7,568 nt of DNA from Bacteroidales bacterium. Lineage in GTDB: Bacteria; Bacteroidota; Bacteroidia; Bacteroidales; F082. Shown here piece by piece: positions 7,213 to 7,568 of the stretch. The translations under genes were made by a program, and so were the position numbers. The notes beneath the pieces are model-generated. The model saw only the letters and a list, made by a program, of their open reading frames with translations. It had not been told where the DNA came from and did not search any database. Location: positions 1 to 7,568 of the forward strand of contig JANTGU010000104.1 in NCBI GenBank assembly GCA_024762735.1, written 5' to 3'. The first letter of the stretch is position 1; the number at the start of each line of letters is the position of its first letter.

Positions 7213-7568
7213 CTACCCGAAAAGCCCTTTTGCCAGGCCGCCATCATGGGAAATGGTTTGCCCGGTTACAAATTGTGATTGTGGTGACAAAAGCCAGGAG
7301 GCCAGACTTGCCAAATCATCAGGGTTTCCCATGGTGCCTGTCGGGGTGTCATCCACAAAAAGTGACCTGGCATCATCCTCGCTCATTCCGGTTTGTTCAC
7401 TTTTTTTGATGATAAGTCGTTTCATGGCATCGGTATTGTGATACCCGGGAGCCAACACGTTGGCGGTAATATGATATTTTGCCACTTCGCTGGAAAGTGT
7501 TTTTACAAACCCCACCATGGCCGCACGCAGGGAGTTGCTGAGCATCAGGTTTTCTACCTGTTGCTTTA
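7213..7568 (-). CDS. Short-chain dehydrogenase/reductase with atypical active site, C-terminal part
   Basis: Only the last 117 residues are in the window; the start and the nucleotide-binding N-terminus lie beyond its edge. An internal Met codon at 7545 is not the true start, because the frame stays open upstream as KQQVENL. Visible SDR features are the helix after the active site (LRAAMVGFVKTLSSEVAKY), ITANVLAPGYHNTD, which corresponds to the SDR N-x3-P-G region, the acid-rich variable substrate loop, and the C-terminal FVTGQTISHDGGLAKGLFG. Aligning RAAMVGFVKTL with the usual KAAVxGLTKSL puts Ser at the catalytic Tyr position and Arg at the Lys position. The pattern LSNxLRAAxVGxxKTL recurs, as I remember it, in a known divergent SDR subgroup annotated as 3-oxoacyl-ACP-reductase-like, so this is probably an authentic subgroup and not a damaged gene. 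The substrate is unknown. No terminator separates it from the efflux operon, so co-transcription is possible, but no functional link is evident. Confidence 0.88.
   Translation of the reverse strand, partial: KQQVENLMLSNSLRAAMVGFVKTLSSEVAKYHITANVLAPGYHNTDAMKRLIIKKSEQTGMSEDDARSLFVDDTPTGTMGNPDDLASLASWLLSPQSQFVTGQTISHDGGLAKGLFG

Noticed and set aside
7220..7233. AAAAG/CTTTT inverted repeat at the end of the SDR gene as a terminator
   Set aside because: It has 5-base arms with a 2-base centre, lies inside the coding sequence and has no following T tract.

Overview
The window is ordinary chromosomal DNA, most likely from a member of the Bacteroidota. Three things support this. The ribosomal protein S15 and PNPase sequences look Bacteroidota-like. 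Start codons sit behind AT-rich leaders with little or no Shine-Dalgarno signal. A near-textbook Bacteroidota promoter (TTTG, 19-nt spacer, TATTTTTG) lies directly upstream of rpsO. I cannot place it to genus. All recognised genes are on the minus strand, so transcription runs from high to low coordinates.

Layout in transcription order: (1) 7568-7213, the C-terminal part of a short-chain dehydrogenase/reductase whose YxxxK active-site motif appears to be replaced by SxxxR. (2) A 69-nt AT-rich gap. (3) 7143-1372, a complete three-gene RND multidrug-efflux operon: periplasmic adaptor lipoprotein, then inner-membrane HAE1-type RND pump, then outer-membrane factor lipoprotein. The genes are 5 and 7 nt apart (or overlap, depending on the start chosen for the last). 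(4) 1365-1335, the rpsO promoter. (5) 1304-1035, rpsO. (6) 1014-982, an intrinsic terminator, followed at once by a short perfect inverted repeat at 981-966. (7) 937-1, the N-terminal 312 codons of pnp, which runs off the window.

The adaptor, pump and outer-membrane factor should assemble into one envelope-spanning proton-driven exporter. The pump keeps the transmembrane proton-relay residues, and the adaptor keeps the R-x3-L-x6-S hairpin-tip motif used to dock a TolC-type channel. From remembered family sequences, the pump resembles the MexF/OqxB side of the family more than AcrB. No regulator gene lies in the window. The rpsO-pnp pair is the widely conserved arrangement of ribosomal protein S15 with the exoribonuclease PNPase.

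No gap exceeds 100 bases, and I see no mobile element, CRISPR array, tRNA or rRNA. I did not find a previously undescribed system. The points worth a second look are the divergent SDR active site, the missing aromatic cluster in the pump's drug pocket, the efflux operon running into rpsO without a visible terminator, and the inverted repeat in the pnp leader.
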